DNA from: Pseudomonadota bacterium
GTDB taxonomy: Bacteria > Myxococcota_A > Polyangia > Polyangiales > Polyangiaceae
DNA length: 64,000 nucleotides
Reading direction: 5' to 3'
NCBI GenBank assembly: GCA_023398955.1
Contig: JAEWRL010000219.1
Span: 100,206 to 164,205, forward strand
In this document: piece by piece, positions 27,370 to 35,711 of the stretch
Layout: each line of letters starts with the position of its first letter
Position numbering within the stretch: position 1 is the first letter of the stretch
Notes under the pieces: model-generated
The model's input: the letters and a program-made list of their open reading frames with translations, nothing else
What the model was told of the DNA's origin: nothing
Databases searched by the model: none
Position numbers and translations under genes: made by a program

Positions 27370-28857
27370 CTACTCGAAACGTCCGTAGCGATCGCCGCGC
27401 ACCCGACGCAGACCGCTCCCATCCGGGACGGGCTGTCGACTCTTTACTGGCCGTGGCAGGCTCGACTCGGCTTCATCTCCCAGACGAGCCTCGAGCGCAT
27501 CGCCAGCCGCAGCTTGGTCCACCCGCTGCGCGGCGGACCGCACTCGGTCGGCCAATCCCAAGAGCGCTGGTCGTAGCGTCCCTCGATACTGGCTGGACAC
27601 AACAGAACTTTGTAGCGCAACTGCAGCACCAATGAGGCCCGTGGAGAGCCCGAGACCCACCACGATGGGTTTCCACCCACGCGGGGAAAACGATGAGAAG
27701 GCTGCTACGGCCGCGTAGCCACGTGCATGCCGCCGGCGCTGCGCTGGCGGCATGGCAAGCTCGGCAGCCGCTTCGTCGAGGAGCGCAATGTAAGCCTCCG
27801 CGGTCTGAGGTCGCTCCGCGGGATGCTTTGCTAGCCCGCGACGCACGAGGCTCTCGAGCGCCGGCAACGGTTCGAGATCTGGCGCCGCTTCCGCGAAGCT
27901 GGGGGGGGTACGCGTAATATGCGAGGCCATGACCACCACGGCATCGTCCTCGGTGAACGGAGCGCGCCCGGTCAACATCGCGTACAGCATGACACTCAGG
28001 GAGTACAGATCGCTGCGAGCATCGAGCACTAGTCCCTGAGCCTGCTCCGGCGACATATAGCGAGGGGTCCCGAAGACCGCGCCCGCCTGTGTCTCCAGCT
28101 GATCCAGCGAAGGCGTGCGATGCATCAGTTTGGCAATCCCGAAATCGAGGACCTTACACGACTCCCCCACGAGACTCCCGGCCTCATTGGGAATCGTGAC
28201 CATGAACAAATTGTCGGGCTTCAGGTCGCGATGAATGATGCCCTTCGTGTGCGCCTCGGCAAGAGACTTCAGCGCTTCGCGAGCAACACGGCATGCCTGG
28301 CGCGGTGGAAGGCGCCCCGCGCGGCGCAAGCGAGCGCCGAGGGTCTCCCCGCGCAACAGCTCCATCGCAAGGAACCACGAACCGTCCTCGGCAGCCCCGA
28401 AGTCGAAGACGGTCACGGTATGGGGGCTGACGAGGGCGCTCGTCGCACGAGCTTCGCGTTCGAACCGCGCCTGCGCAGAGGCATCGCCCACGCGCTCGGG
28501 GCGTAGGATCTTCAGTGCCACATCCCTGTCGATGACCTCCTGCCGCGCTCGGTACACAGTGCCCATTGCTCCCGTGCCGAGCGTGCCCAGGATGGTGAAG
28601 CGACCCGCGACCAGCCTACCAAGGAGCGGATCTGGCCGCGCTTCGTCTATTTCGCTAGCGTCGACGTAAGCGAGTCCGTCCGCGACGCAGCGAGGGACCC
28701 CGAAGGCAGCGCTGGCCAAGGCATTGAACTCCGTCTCGTCGATGCTTTGCCGGCATCCGGGGCAGACCAGCACGACGGGACCCCTCGCCTCGTCCGCGAC
28801 GGAGGTGGTCTCGCTCTCATCTCGTTCCTGGCCATCGTCCGACAACTCTGGTGGCAT
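27370..28857 (-). CDS. Ser/Thr protein kinase, membrane-anchored
   Basis: Hanks-type kinase with all catalytic features: Gly-rich loop LGTGAMGTVY, VALK with Lys116, HRDLKPDN with Asp211 and DFG with Asp238, then SPEQ in place of APE. The N-terminal about 80 residues include CPGC (Cys32, Cys35) and a third Cys at about 57, hinting at a small zinc site. A single transmembrane helix lies at about 395-417, followed by a basic C-terminal domain of about 75 residues outside the membrane. I start at an ATG that begins a polar sequence (MPPELSDDG); a longer upstream reading adds 18 poor residues. It could phosphorylate neighbours such as the TPR proteins; targets are unknown. Confidence 0.92.
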   Translation of the reverse strand: MPPELSDDGQERDESETTSVADEARGPVVLVCPGCRQSIDETEFNALASAAFGVPRCVADGLAYVDASEIDEARPDPLLGRLVAGRFTILGTLGTGAMGTVYRARQEVIDRDVALKILRPERVGDASAQARFEREARATSALVSPHTVTVFDFGAAEDGSWFLAMELLRGETLGARLRRAGRLPPRQACRVAREALKSLAEAHTKGIIHRDLKPDNLFMVTIPNEAGSLVGESCKVLDFGIAKLMHRTPSLDQLETQAGAVFGTPRYMSPEQAQGLVLDARSDLYSLSVMLYAMLTGRAPFTEDDAVVVMASHITRTPPSFAEAAPDLEPLPALESLVRRGLAKHPAERPQTAEAYIALLDEAAAELAMPPAQRRRHARGYAAVAAFSSFSPRGWKPIVVGLGLSTGLIGAAVALQSSVVSSQYRGTLRPALLGLADRVRSAAQRVDQAAAGDALEARLGDEAESSLPRPVKSRQPVPDGSGLRRVRGDRYGRFE

Positions 28858-28880
28858 CCTCACGCACCCACGAGTTCCCT

Positions 28881-28899
28881 TGTACCATCGAACCGGTGC
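28881..28899 (-). promoter_or_regulatory. Candidate element shared with the rsfS upstream gap
   Basis: TGTACCATCGAACCGGTGC lies about 25 bases upstream of the kinase start. Nearly the same sequence, lacking one A, lies at 18801-18818 upstream of rsfS. On the minus strand it reads CACCGGTTCGATGGTACA. It could be a protein-binding site or promoter element, or chance; no standard -10/-35 pair fits. Confidence 0.25.
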
Positions 28900-29013
28900 G
28901 CACACCCCCACGTCGGTTATCGAATCGCACCGGGCCGGGCCATGACCAAACCGCGTGTCAATGGCACTCCCCAGGATGACACTTCCGACTCGTTGTCCTG
29001 CGGCCCCTTCGAG

Positions 29014-29643
29014 TCACAGGGTCAGCGGAAGCCCGCAGAACAGCCCGGAAGTGCCTGCCACACACGTCATGGGTGCGGGACAGTCGAGGTCATCACAGCA
29101 GGTGTCCACACAGATCCGCTCATCCCCACAGCGCCCGGAGCGGCAGTCCTCGTGATCGTAACAGTCATCGCCGACCGGCCTCGTCCCGAGTCCACGCAGA
29201 CGCTCGCTCAAGGTCGTGAGCGGTACGCAGCTCCCTATGAGCTCCCCAACCTCTCCCAGACACACCTCCGTCTCCAGGCACTCCGGCGAGGAGCAACAAC
29301 CCGGCAGACACTTCGACCCTACGCCGCCAGCGAGCTCGCTCTCGACGCAGACTCGTCCCTGCGGGCAGCTGCCCTTAGTGCAAGGGGCATCCGTCCCTCC
29401 AGAGCACACCTCGTCGACCAAACCGTCGCAGTCGTCGTCGAGGCCGTTGCCGCACTGCTCCACCTTCGCGCAAGCCACACACCAGCCCTCGACGCAGTGC
29501 ATGTCCGAAGGGCACAGGGAGTCGCTCATGGCCTCGGTCCGCATGTGACAGGGAATACGGTCGAGCTGCCCGTCAACCAGGATGCCACAACTCGTCATGG
29601 CTCCCGCCCACAGCATCAAGGTGCCGCAATACCGAGCGCGCAT
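29014..29643 (-). CDS. Cys-rich lipoprotein with MopE-like acidic motif
   Basis: 209 residues. A short signal (MRARYCGTLMLWAGAM) ends in the lipobox TSC. About 30 cysteines follow in the chain, including NGLDDDCDGLVDE, the repeat found in MopE and other calcium/metal-binding surface proteins. The start is set by the TGATG overlap with the upstream TPR gene. The Cys spacing suggests several small disulfide-bonded domains. Location would be the outer surface. Binding of copper or calcium is inferred from the motif family only. Confidence 0.75.
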   Translation of the reverse strand: MRARYCGTLMLWAGAMTSCGILVDGQLDRIPCHMRTEAMSDSLCPSDMHCVEGWCVACAKVEQCGNGLDDDCDGLVDEVCSGGTDAPCTKGSCPQGRVCVESELAGGVGSKCLPGCCSSPECLETEVCLGEVGELIGSCVPLTTLSERLRGLGTRPVGDDCYDHEDCRSGRCGDERICVDTCCDDLDCPAPMTCVAGTSGLFCGLPLTL

Positions 29644-30485
29644 CAGAACTCCCCACCCCACCCCACACCGACCGCAAGTGGACGACGGCGCGCGGCGTCC
29701 CGCGACGGTTCAGCAAAGAAGAATAGGCCCGCAGCGACGCCTGCACCCACACCGACCGCAAACGCGACATCGGCTCCGATGGCGTAGGCGTGGGCGCGCT
29801 CTGCTCTCTTCGCCACGTCTCGCGGACTCTCGCCGGACACGCTCGCATCTCGATCCGGATCGAGGGTCAGCGCTCTCACGCCGAGAACCGTGCCTGCGCA
29901 CAGCGCGGCAGCCGCCACTGTTGCCGAGCCGATTGCCCAGCTCTGGAGCGAAGGCCCGTCGCCCCGCGACCCCTCGTCACGATCCGACGGCCGTTCGCCC
30001 GACCCGAGCTGCCGCGCCCTGACCCCAGCGAGACGCCGAATCGCCAACTGCGCACGTTTGCGCTCAGCGGGTACCCCCTCGAGCTCCTGATAACGCTCCC
30101 ACCGGTCGATGGCCTTCTCGTACTCCCCAAGTCTTTCCAATACCACCGCAAGATTGTACTGAAGATCCTTGCTACCTGGATCGAACACGACTGCCCGCTC
30201 GAGCTCGAGGCGAGCGGTTCGATAGTCGCCCCTCCTGTAGCCTTCGAGGGCTCGAAGGAAGTGTTTCCTGGCGGACTGAAGATTTCTCGTGGACTGAGGA
30301 GCATTTTGTGCGCGCTGGCTCGGCCCACGGGTCGCAGGTTGCCCGACAGTCGTCGGGGCGCTCTCGGCGCCTTGGACCGCATCGGCAGAGGAACTGCGTT
30401 GCTCGGCAGCGTAGGTTGGTGAAGGTGCCCCGAGCAGGACCAGCGCGCCTGCCATACCCAAGAATCGCCAACCCGAGGCCATCAC
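29643..30485 (-). CDS. Secreted TPR protein with two C-terminal membrane helices
   Basis: 280 residues with a signal peptide (MMASGWRFLGMAGALVLL, cleaved near SPTYA), a linker, then a TPR pair at about 70-140 (LEGYRRGDYRTAR and YNLAVVLERLGEYEKAI). Two hydrophobic segments follow at about 182-205 and 240-262. This domain layout recurs in myxobacteria. The stop TGA shares one base with the next gene's ATG, so the two are coupled. A role in envelope assembly is inferred. It is divergent from the pseudokinase gene to its right. Confidence 0.75.
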   Translation of the reverse strand: MMASGWRFLGMAGALVLLGAPSPTYAAEQRSSSADAVQGAESAPTTVGQPATRGPSQRAQNAPQSTRNLQSARKHFLRALEGYRRGDYRTARLELERAVVFDPGSKDLQYNLAVVLERLGEYEKAIDRWERYQELEGVPAERKRAQLAIRRLAGVRARQLGSGERPSDRDEGSRGDGPSLQSWAIGSATVAAAALCAGTVLGVRALTLDPDRDASVSGESPRDVAKRAERAHAYAIGADVAFAVGVGAGVAAGLFFFAEPSRDAARRRPLAVGVGWGGEF

Positions 30486-30584
30486 GGGGACGATACATCA
30501 GGCTCGCCAGGACTTCGAGACCTTCTGGCTGATGGGTCCGAGCTGGCTTCAGTTCAGCGAAGGGGGCGCAACCCGCGTCCGTTT

Positions 30585-30593
30585 TGGTACTAT
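30585..30593 (+). promoter_or_regulatory. Extended -10-like promoter immediately before the pseudokinase gene
   Basis: The sequence TGGTACTAT resembles an extended -10 (TGnTAnnnT). It ends 8 bases before the start ATG, so transcription would start at or next to the ATG, giving a leaderless transcript. The core GGTACTATCGCG recurs once at 2094-2105 in another divergent gap. No -35 match is seen. Confidence 0.3.
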
Positions 30594-30601
30594 CGCGCCC
30601 C

Positions 30602-32161
30602 ATGTCGACAGAGAGTCACAGAGGCACGCCATTACCGCTGGGCGCCGCGGTGCGACCCGGAACGCTGCGAGCAGAACTCGAGCACCGCCGAGAACGCGGT
30701 GAGGCGATGTCCCTCGCCGAAGCCGTTGGCGTCCTGGTTCCCCTGGCGGTGGAGCTCGCAGTACGGCACCAGAACGGAGAGCAGCTGTACCTTCATCCGT
30801 CCAGCATCGTCAGAGACGAAGCGCGAGTGTGGACGGTGTCGTCCGACTATGCGGTGCTGCGACCCGTGCTGCCACGCGACAAGGCGTGCATGGCTCCAGA
30901 GGAGCGCGAAGGACGCCCGGGCAACGCCGCAGCGAGCGTCTTTGCTCTTGGCGCCATCCTTTACGAGCTCGTTACCGGAACATCCGTCGGACCGGGAATG
31001 CGGCGGCCCCGCGAGCTCGTGCCCGGACTGCCCGAGGGTCTGGAGGTCGTGCTCAGCAAAGCACTCGTCACCGATCCCCGACATCGTCCGGACGATCTCA
31101 ACGCGCTCGCCCAAGCGGTACACCATCTCGAACCTTCGGGCAGCATTGCACCTCCGCGGGGTGATGAGGCCGAGCTCGACCACGCTGGGGAACTCGAAGT
31201 GGACGTCTCGCTTTCGATGATGCCTCCCGCGCCGGGACCAGCACCGACCGAAGCGAGCAGCCCTTATGACATGGTTGTGCGGCAGGAAGCGATGGTCGAG
31301 GTCGCCCTCGATGACCAGACAAGCACCCTCGCTGCCCTCAAGGCCCGGCTCGAGGCGGATCCGCGCCCTCGGTACGCCGTGGTGAAGGACGGCATGGACC
31401 ACGGCCCGTTCAATGCGGTGGAGCTGCTGCAGCAGCTCGCAAGCAACACGTTCGTCGACTCGGACGTGCTGCGCGACTCGTTCAGCAAGGAGGAAAAGCC
31501 GATCTCCCAGTGGGACGAATTCGCACCATTCGCGAAACACGCAGCCATCCACCGTAACATAAGGGCCGAGAAGGAAGCCTTGGAGCGCTCCGTCATTCAG
31601 GAGTCCCGAAGTACGCGCGGGAAGGCCGTTCTAGGGGTCGTCGCGGTGGGCCTGGTCCTCGCCGGGGCAACGGCTTGGTTTCTCACGCAGCGCGGCACGA
31701 AGGACGACCGTATTGCCGTCCAAGGCGATTCGGTCACTAGCATCGAAACGGACGCGGGCCTTAAGGTCCCGAAGAAGCGAGGCGGCAGCAGGGGCGGCGT
31801 AATCGGACGGCAGGGGGGGTATCCGGTGCTGGGTGGCGGGATGAGCTGCGAAGCGGCTCAAGCGAAGTACGTCGAGGAGATCAATGTTGGAGGGCCGCGC
31901 GGGCAAGCGGACATCACGCGCGCGCAATACGCGGCAGTCTTGAACCGCGGAGGCTACTTCAGCCATTGTGGCGTTCCCGAGAGCATGGGCGTGAGCATTT
32001 GCGCGGCTGTGCAGAATGGCCGCGCGGTAGGCGTCACCGTTGTCACGAAGCCGGGCAATCCGGGTGTTCAAGGTTGCATCGCCAACTCCGTTCGGCGCAT
32101 CAGTTTTCCGGCGCACCCGAAGCTCGATGTGACGCGGACCCATTTTGCGCCAGCTGGGTAA
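30602..32161 (+). CDS. Pseudokinase-GYF_2-TM-AgmX-like protein
   Basis: 519 residues with four parts. Residues 35-175 look like the C-lobe of a Ser/Thr kinase: YLHPSSIV in place of HRDLKPDN, a MAPEE segment, the VFALGAILYELVTG helix and PRHRPDDL. The N-lobe, catalytic Asp and DFG are absent, so it should be inactive. Residues 257-310 resemble a GYF_2 domain (YAVVKDGMDHGPF). One membrane helix lies at 341-361. The periplasmic tail has Cys416, Cys456, Cys467 and Cys492 and resembles AgmX/PglI-type C-terminal domains. The start ATG follows an extended -10-like site. It lies 9 bases before the SctJ-like gene, so the two are probably cotranscribed. Confidence 0.78.
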   Translation: MSTESHRGTPLPLGAAVRPGTLRAELEHRRERGEAMSLAEAVGVLVPLAVELAVRHQNGEQLYLHPSSIVRDEARVWTVSSDYAVLRPVLPRDKACMAPEEREGRPGNAAASVFALGAILYELVTGTSVGPGMRRPRELVPGLPEGLEVVLSKALVTDPRHRPDDLNALAQAVHHLEPSGSIAPPRGDEAELDHAGELEVDVSLSMMPPAPGPAPTEASSPYDMVVRQEAMVEVALDDQTSTLAALKARLEADPRPRYAVVKDGMDHGPFNAVELLQQLASNTFVDSDVLRDSFSKEEKPISQWDEFAPFAKHAAIHRNIRAEKEALERSVIQESRSTRGKAVLGVVAVGLVLAGATAWFLTQRGTKDDRIAVQGDSVTSIETDAGLKVPKKRGGSRGGVIGRQGGYPVLGGGMSCEAAQAKYVEEINVGGPRGQADITRAQYAAVLNRGGYFSHCGVPESMGVSICAAVQNGRAVGVTVVTKPGNPGVQGCIANSVRRISFPAHPKLDVTRTHFAPAG

Positions 32162-32170
32162 CGGGAGCGA

Positions 32171-32968
32171 ATGCGAACGGCCGCCTGCCTCTCGTGCCCC
32201 CTTGGGCTTCTGGTGATGGTGTCCTGCGCGGAGCCGGTCGCGACGGGCCTTGACGAACAGAACGCTAACCAGGTGGTGGGTGCGCTCCATGAGCGCGGCA
32301 TCTCCGCGACCAAACAGATCGCTGACAGCGGATCACAGGAAGGCACTTGGACGGTGATCGTAGACAACGATGACAGCGCGCACGCCATGGAGGTGCTTCG
32401 TGCCGAGGAGTTGCCGCGCCACCGACCAGTAGGCCTAGTCGAGATGTTGGGCGCCGACCCGCTGTTTCCAAGCCCCTCCACGGAACGGGCACGGTGGGCC
32501 GCCGGCACCGCAGCCGAGCTGGAACGATCTCTCCAGGGACTCGCAGGCGTCATCTCGGTACGCGTGCACCTGGCTATCCCACCTACCGAGCCGTTCGGTA
32601 TGGAGGGCGAATCCGTAGAGCCCTCGGCATCCGTTCTCCTGCGCTATTCGACCGACGTGCCGCCGGTCGCGGCGGCAGACGTCCAACGCCTCGTCGCGGG
32701 CGCCGTTCCCAACCTGACCCCAAAGGCCGTCGAGGTGGTTGAGTCTGCGCAGCGGCGTCCAACCGCCGTGAGCAACCCATCGCTTGCGCGTCTTGGCCCG
32801 CTCACGGTTACCCGCAGCGCGCTGGCCCCCCTGCGATTCGTCGCGCTCGTCGCGCTCGCAACGAATATGGCGGCAATCAGCCTCGCTCTGGTGTTGTGGG
32901 TGCGCCTGCGGAAGGTGCGGAGAGACCTTTTCGAGGCGCGCCGGCCCGCTCCCCAGCCTGCGCCATGA
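32171..32968 (+). CDS. YscJ/FliF-like (SctJ) lipoprotein
   Basis: 265 residues: a signal with lipobox VMVSC (Cys19), then a periplasmic ring-building region of the YscJ/FliF family (about 20-185). It includes VVGALHERGISATK, the LRAEELPRH stretch and RVHLAIPP near residue 125, a common landmark of the family. A transmembrane helix follows near 218-245 and a short basic tail ends it. In type III secretion, SctJ forms the inner-membrane ring. No other secretion genes (SctV, SctN, SctC) are in the window, so it is either isolated or part of a distributed system. It is tightly linked to the pseudokinase gene. Confidence 0.78.
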   Translation: MRTAACLSCPLGLLVMVSCAEPVATGLDEQNANQVVGALHERGISATKQIADSGSQEGTWTVIVDNDDSAHAMEVLRAEELPRHRPVGLVEMLGADPLFPSPSTERARWAAGTAAELERSLQGLAGVISVRVHLAIPPTEPFGMEGESVEPSASVLLRYSTDVPPVAAADVQRLVAGAVPNLTPKAVEVVESAQRRPTAVSNPSLARLGPLTVTRSALAPLRFVALVALATNMAAISLALVLWVRLRKVRRDLFEARRPAPQPAP

Positions 32969-33278
32969 TCCCCATCCCCGTGTGATGCGGGCACCTTGGA
33001 GGGCACGGCCGCGCGCACATGCCTCTCACCCGCCGCGCCCCTCAAGGCGGTCCTCAGATTTTCTCGCCACGCGCGGATATCGTGTCAAGCTCGTGCGACG
33101 GTACGCTAGCCCGGCAAATGCTGGCAGGCGTCCAAACAGGGTGCCCCTCGGTCACGACTGAGTTACCCTTCCGGTCCCTTCCAAGACGTTGACGGACGTG
33201 CCGTCGGATTGCTATGCGCCTGATGGCTGCGCTCCGATGTGAGCTCACCGACCAGCCGCCCACAGAGGTAGACCCCCA
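32969..33278. other. 310-base gap before the coiled-coil gene
   Basis: No gene, hairpin with T-run or repeat is convincing here. It carries only the promoter and leader region for the downstream coiled-coil gene, which has an AGAGGT ribosome-binding sequence. Confidence 0.4.
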
Positions 33279-34037
33279 ATGGCCGAACAGAAGGAAAGCT
33301 CGGTTCTCTTTTCGCTCAAGGAGCTGATGAACCTGGAGGAAGATCGAATCCGGGAGGAAGAGGCCGACAAGGAACGACGTGCTCGCGAGCAACTCGAAGC
33401 CAAGGCTGCCGCGGAGCGTGCCGCGCGCGAGGCGGAGGAGCGCAGGCTTCGAGAAGAAGAAGAGGCGCGACGCCTGGAAGAGCAACGTCGCCGGGAGGAG
33501 GAAGCTCGGGTCGAGGCCATACGGCACGGCGAGCTAGCGAAAGCGCAGGCAGAAGCCGAGCACAGGGCGCGCATGGAGGCAATGACGGCCCAGCAGCAGC
33601 ACGAAGCGCAGCTCGCCGCCATGCACTCGGACAAGCACAAGAAGAAGCTGCAGATCACCGTCGGCGTCGTGAGCGCTCTGTTGGTCATCATCGGCATTGG
33701 CGGCGCAGTCGTCTATTCGAACACTCAAGAGGAAGCCGCCAAGCGCGCCGCCGCCGCGGCCGCTCAGCAGCAAGCGCTTCAGGAGGAGATGGAGCGTCTC
33801 CGCCGCGAGTTCGACACGGCACGCAAGAAAGAGGAAGAGCTGAAGCGCGCCCTCGAAAGCGCGCAGGACGCCGCAGAGCGCGAGAGGCTCAAGGCACAGC
33901 TGGAAGCCGCTGAGGAGAGCCGCGCCAGTGCCGGACGTGCGTATCGGGGCGTCACGACTCCGAAGCCCAAGAAGAGCGGCGGAGAAAAGGCTCCTTGTAA
34001 ATGCGAGCCCGGTGATCCGCTGTGTGCCTGCATGTGA
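33279..34037 (+). CDS. Single-pass membrane coiled-coil protein with Cys-rich end
   Basis: 252 residues. A cytoplasmic coiled coil (about 15-115, dense in Glu, Arg and Ala) leads to one transmembrane helix (about 125-146). A second coiled coil (about 150-215) would sit in the periplasm, followed by a Lys/Gly stretch and the ending CKCEPGDPLCACM, with cysteines at 240, 242, 249 and 251. That cysteine pattern might bind metal or form disulfides. I do not recognise the family. Position after the SctJ-like gene suggests an envelope complex. Confidence 0.75.
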   Translation: MAEQKESSVLFSLKELMNLEEDRIREEEADKERRAREQLEAKAAAERAAREAEERRLREEEEARRLEEQRRREEEARVEAIRHGELAKAQAEAEHRARMEAMTAQQQHEAQLAAMHSDKHKKKLQITVGVVSALLVIIGIGGAVVYSNTQEEAAKRAAAAAAQQQALQEEMERLRREFDTARKKEEELKRALESAQDAAERERLKAQLEAAEESRASAGRAYRGVTTPKPKKSGGEKAPCKCEPGDPLCACM

Positions 34038-34049
34038 GCATGGAGCACG

Positions 34050-34763
34050 GTGGATCTCGGCACTGCACGTAACAAGCTGGCATTTGCGCTAGACTACCCT
34101 TCCCTCGCGGAGGCTCGGAGCGGAGCGACCCTCGTCGCCTCCGCGGTCGGAGTCCTAAAGGTCGGCCTGGAGCTATTCGTAAAGGAAGGGCCCGCGGCTG
34201 TAGCCATCGGGGCGGAGTTTGGCTGCAACGTGTTCCTCGACCTGAAGCTGCACGACATCCCGGAGACGGTGGATCGTGCCGTCGCTTCCGCGTGCGGGCT
34301 GGGCGCGCGCTACTTGACGGTGCACGCCAGTGGAGGGCCACGCATGCTGGAGAAGGCAGCCGAGCGCGTAGCGAAGGAGGGAGCGGAGCTGACTCTCCTG
34401 GGCGTTACGGTCCTCACCTCACTCGACGCTGAAGACCTGAACCGAGTTGGCGTGAGCGCCGATCCGTCAGCCCAGGCTTTACGCCTCGCGAAGCTTGCCA
34501 TGGAAGCTGGCATCGGAGGCTTGGTCTGTTCAGCCAGCGAAGTGGGTCGCTTACGACAGGCACTCGGTCCGAAGCCTGTACTGGTCACGCCCGGCATTCG
34601 ACCAGCCGGAGGCAGCGCTGGTGATCAGAAACGCCTCGGGACACCAGACGGCGCAATCCGCGCCGGAGCCAGTATGCTTGTCGTCGGGCGGCCCATTCGT
34701 GACTCTGACGACCCAGCCGCCGCAGCACGCGCCATACTGGCCACGGTTGCTGCCGCTGATTGA
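34050..34763 (+). CDS. pyrF: PyrF, orotidine-5'-phosphate decarboxylase
   Basis: Last step of UMP synthesis. The 237-residue protein contains DLKLHDIPET with the catalytic Asp64-Lys66-Asp69 network, LKVGLELF, and the C-terminal phosphate-binding VTPGIRPAG and VVGRPI. The start is GTG preceded by GGAG. It lies 12 bases after the coiled-coil gene and its stop overlaps a possible TTG start of rlmB, so a shared transcript is likely. Confidence 0.96.
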   Translation: MDLGTARNKLAFALDYPSLAEARSGATLVASAVGVLKVGLELFVKEGPAAVAIGAEFGCNVFLDLKLHDIPETVDRAVASACGLGARYLTVHASGGPRMLEKAAERVAKEGAELTLLGVTVLTSLDAEDLNRVGVSADPSAQALRLAKLAMEAGIGGLVCSASEVGRLRQALGPKPVLVTPGIRPAGGSAGDQKRLGTPDGAIRAGASMLVVGRPIRDSDDPAAAARAILATVAAAD

Positions 34764-34768
34764 CCTCC

Positions 34769-35521
34769 ATGGCAGGCAATCCTAAGCACGGCGAGCGGCT
34801 CATCACTGGCCTGCAGCCGGTGCGAGAAGCGCTTCGGGCACACGGGCCAGCACTTGGGCGCGTCGTAGTCGATGAACGTCCCCTCCCGCGGCTCGACGCG
34901 ATCGCTCGCTACGCGGTGGCGCAGGGGGCATCGCACGTAGAACGCCTTGCCAAGAGAGACCTCGATGTCCTCGCGCAAGGGGAGACCCATCAGGGCGTAA
35001 TTGCTTGGGGCCCCCCCTTGCGACTTGTGCCATTGGAGCCCCTCCTCCACGAACCCGGCCTCGTGGCCCTCGCCATAGACGAGATTCAAGATCCACAGAA
35101 CTTCGGAGCGCTGGTGCGGAGCGCGGTGGGCCTACTGCACGCGCCGGTCATTTGGGGCGAACACAGCTCCGCGCCACTGAGCCCCGCCACCTTTCGCGCT
35201 TCCGCCGGTGCGGTCGAGCATGCCGTGCTTTGCCGCGTGCCCTCCTTGCGCGGCTCACTGCAGCGCGCTTCTGAACTGGGTATCCAAGTTGTGGGCCTCG
35301 ACGCCAGTGCCAGCCTATCCTTGGCTGACGTGGACCTTCGAGGACCAACCGTCCTGGTAGTCGGGAGCGAGCACAAAGGGATGTCACGGGGGGTCCGTCG
35401 CTCCTGTAGCGCGCTAGCGCGACTTGCCGACCCATCAGTTATCAACTCACTCAACGCATCAGTTGCGGCCGCCGTGGCGCTCTATGAATGCTGGAAACAG
35501 CGTCGGGTTCCGGGTACTTAG
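34769..35521 (+). CDS. rlmB: RlmB-type 23S rRNA 2'-O-methyltransferase
   Basis: TrmH/SPOUT family enzyme, probably forming Gm2251 in 23S rRNA. Three SPOUT motifs are visible: NFGALVRSA, VVGSEHKGMS and NSLNASVAAAVALYE. The N-terminal region (ITGLQPVREAL) matches the RNA-binding part of RlmB. The start ATG gives 250 residues; a TTG three codons earlier overlaps the pyrF stop. Assignment to RlmB rather than another TrmH relative rests on the overall layout. Confidence 0.88.
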   Translation: MAGNPKHGERLITGLQPVREALRAHGPALGRVVVDERPLPRLDAIARYAVAQGASHVERLAKRDLDVLAQGETHQGVIAWGPPLRLVPLEPLLHEPGLVALAIDEIQDPQNFGALVRSAVGLLHAPVIWGEHSSAPLSPATFRASAGAVEHAVLCRVPSLRGSLQRASELGIQVVGLDASASLSLADVDLRGPTVLVVGSEHKGMSRGVRRSCSALARLADPSVINSLNASVAAAVALYECWKQRRVPGT

Positions 35522-35711
35522 AGCTCAACCGCTGACACCATTTCGAGCCGCGCCGCTGTTGCTGAACGGATGCTCAAGTCGACTGGGCCAGATTCCATTC
35601 AAGAGAACGCCGGGGAGGCGCAGTTGATGGATCGGTTACTGTAACGAATTCGGCACGTTGCGCACCACTGGAGGAGGTTGTGCCTGCGACCGGGTTCGTA
35701 GAGATCAAGTA

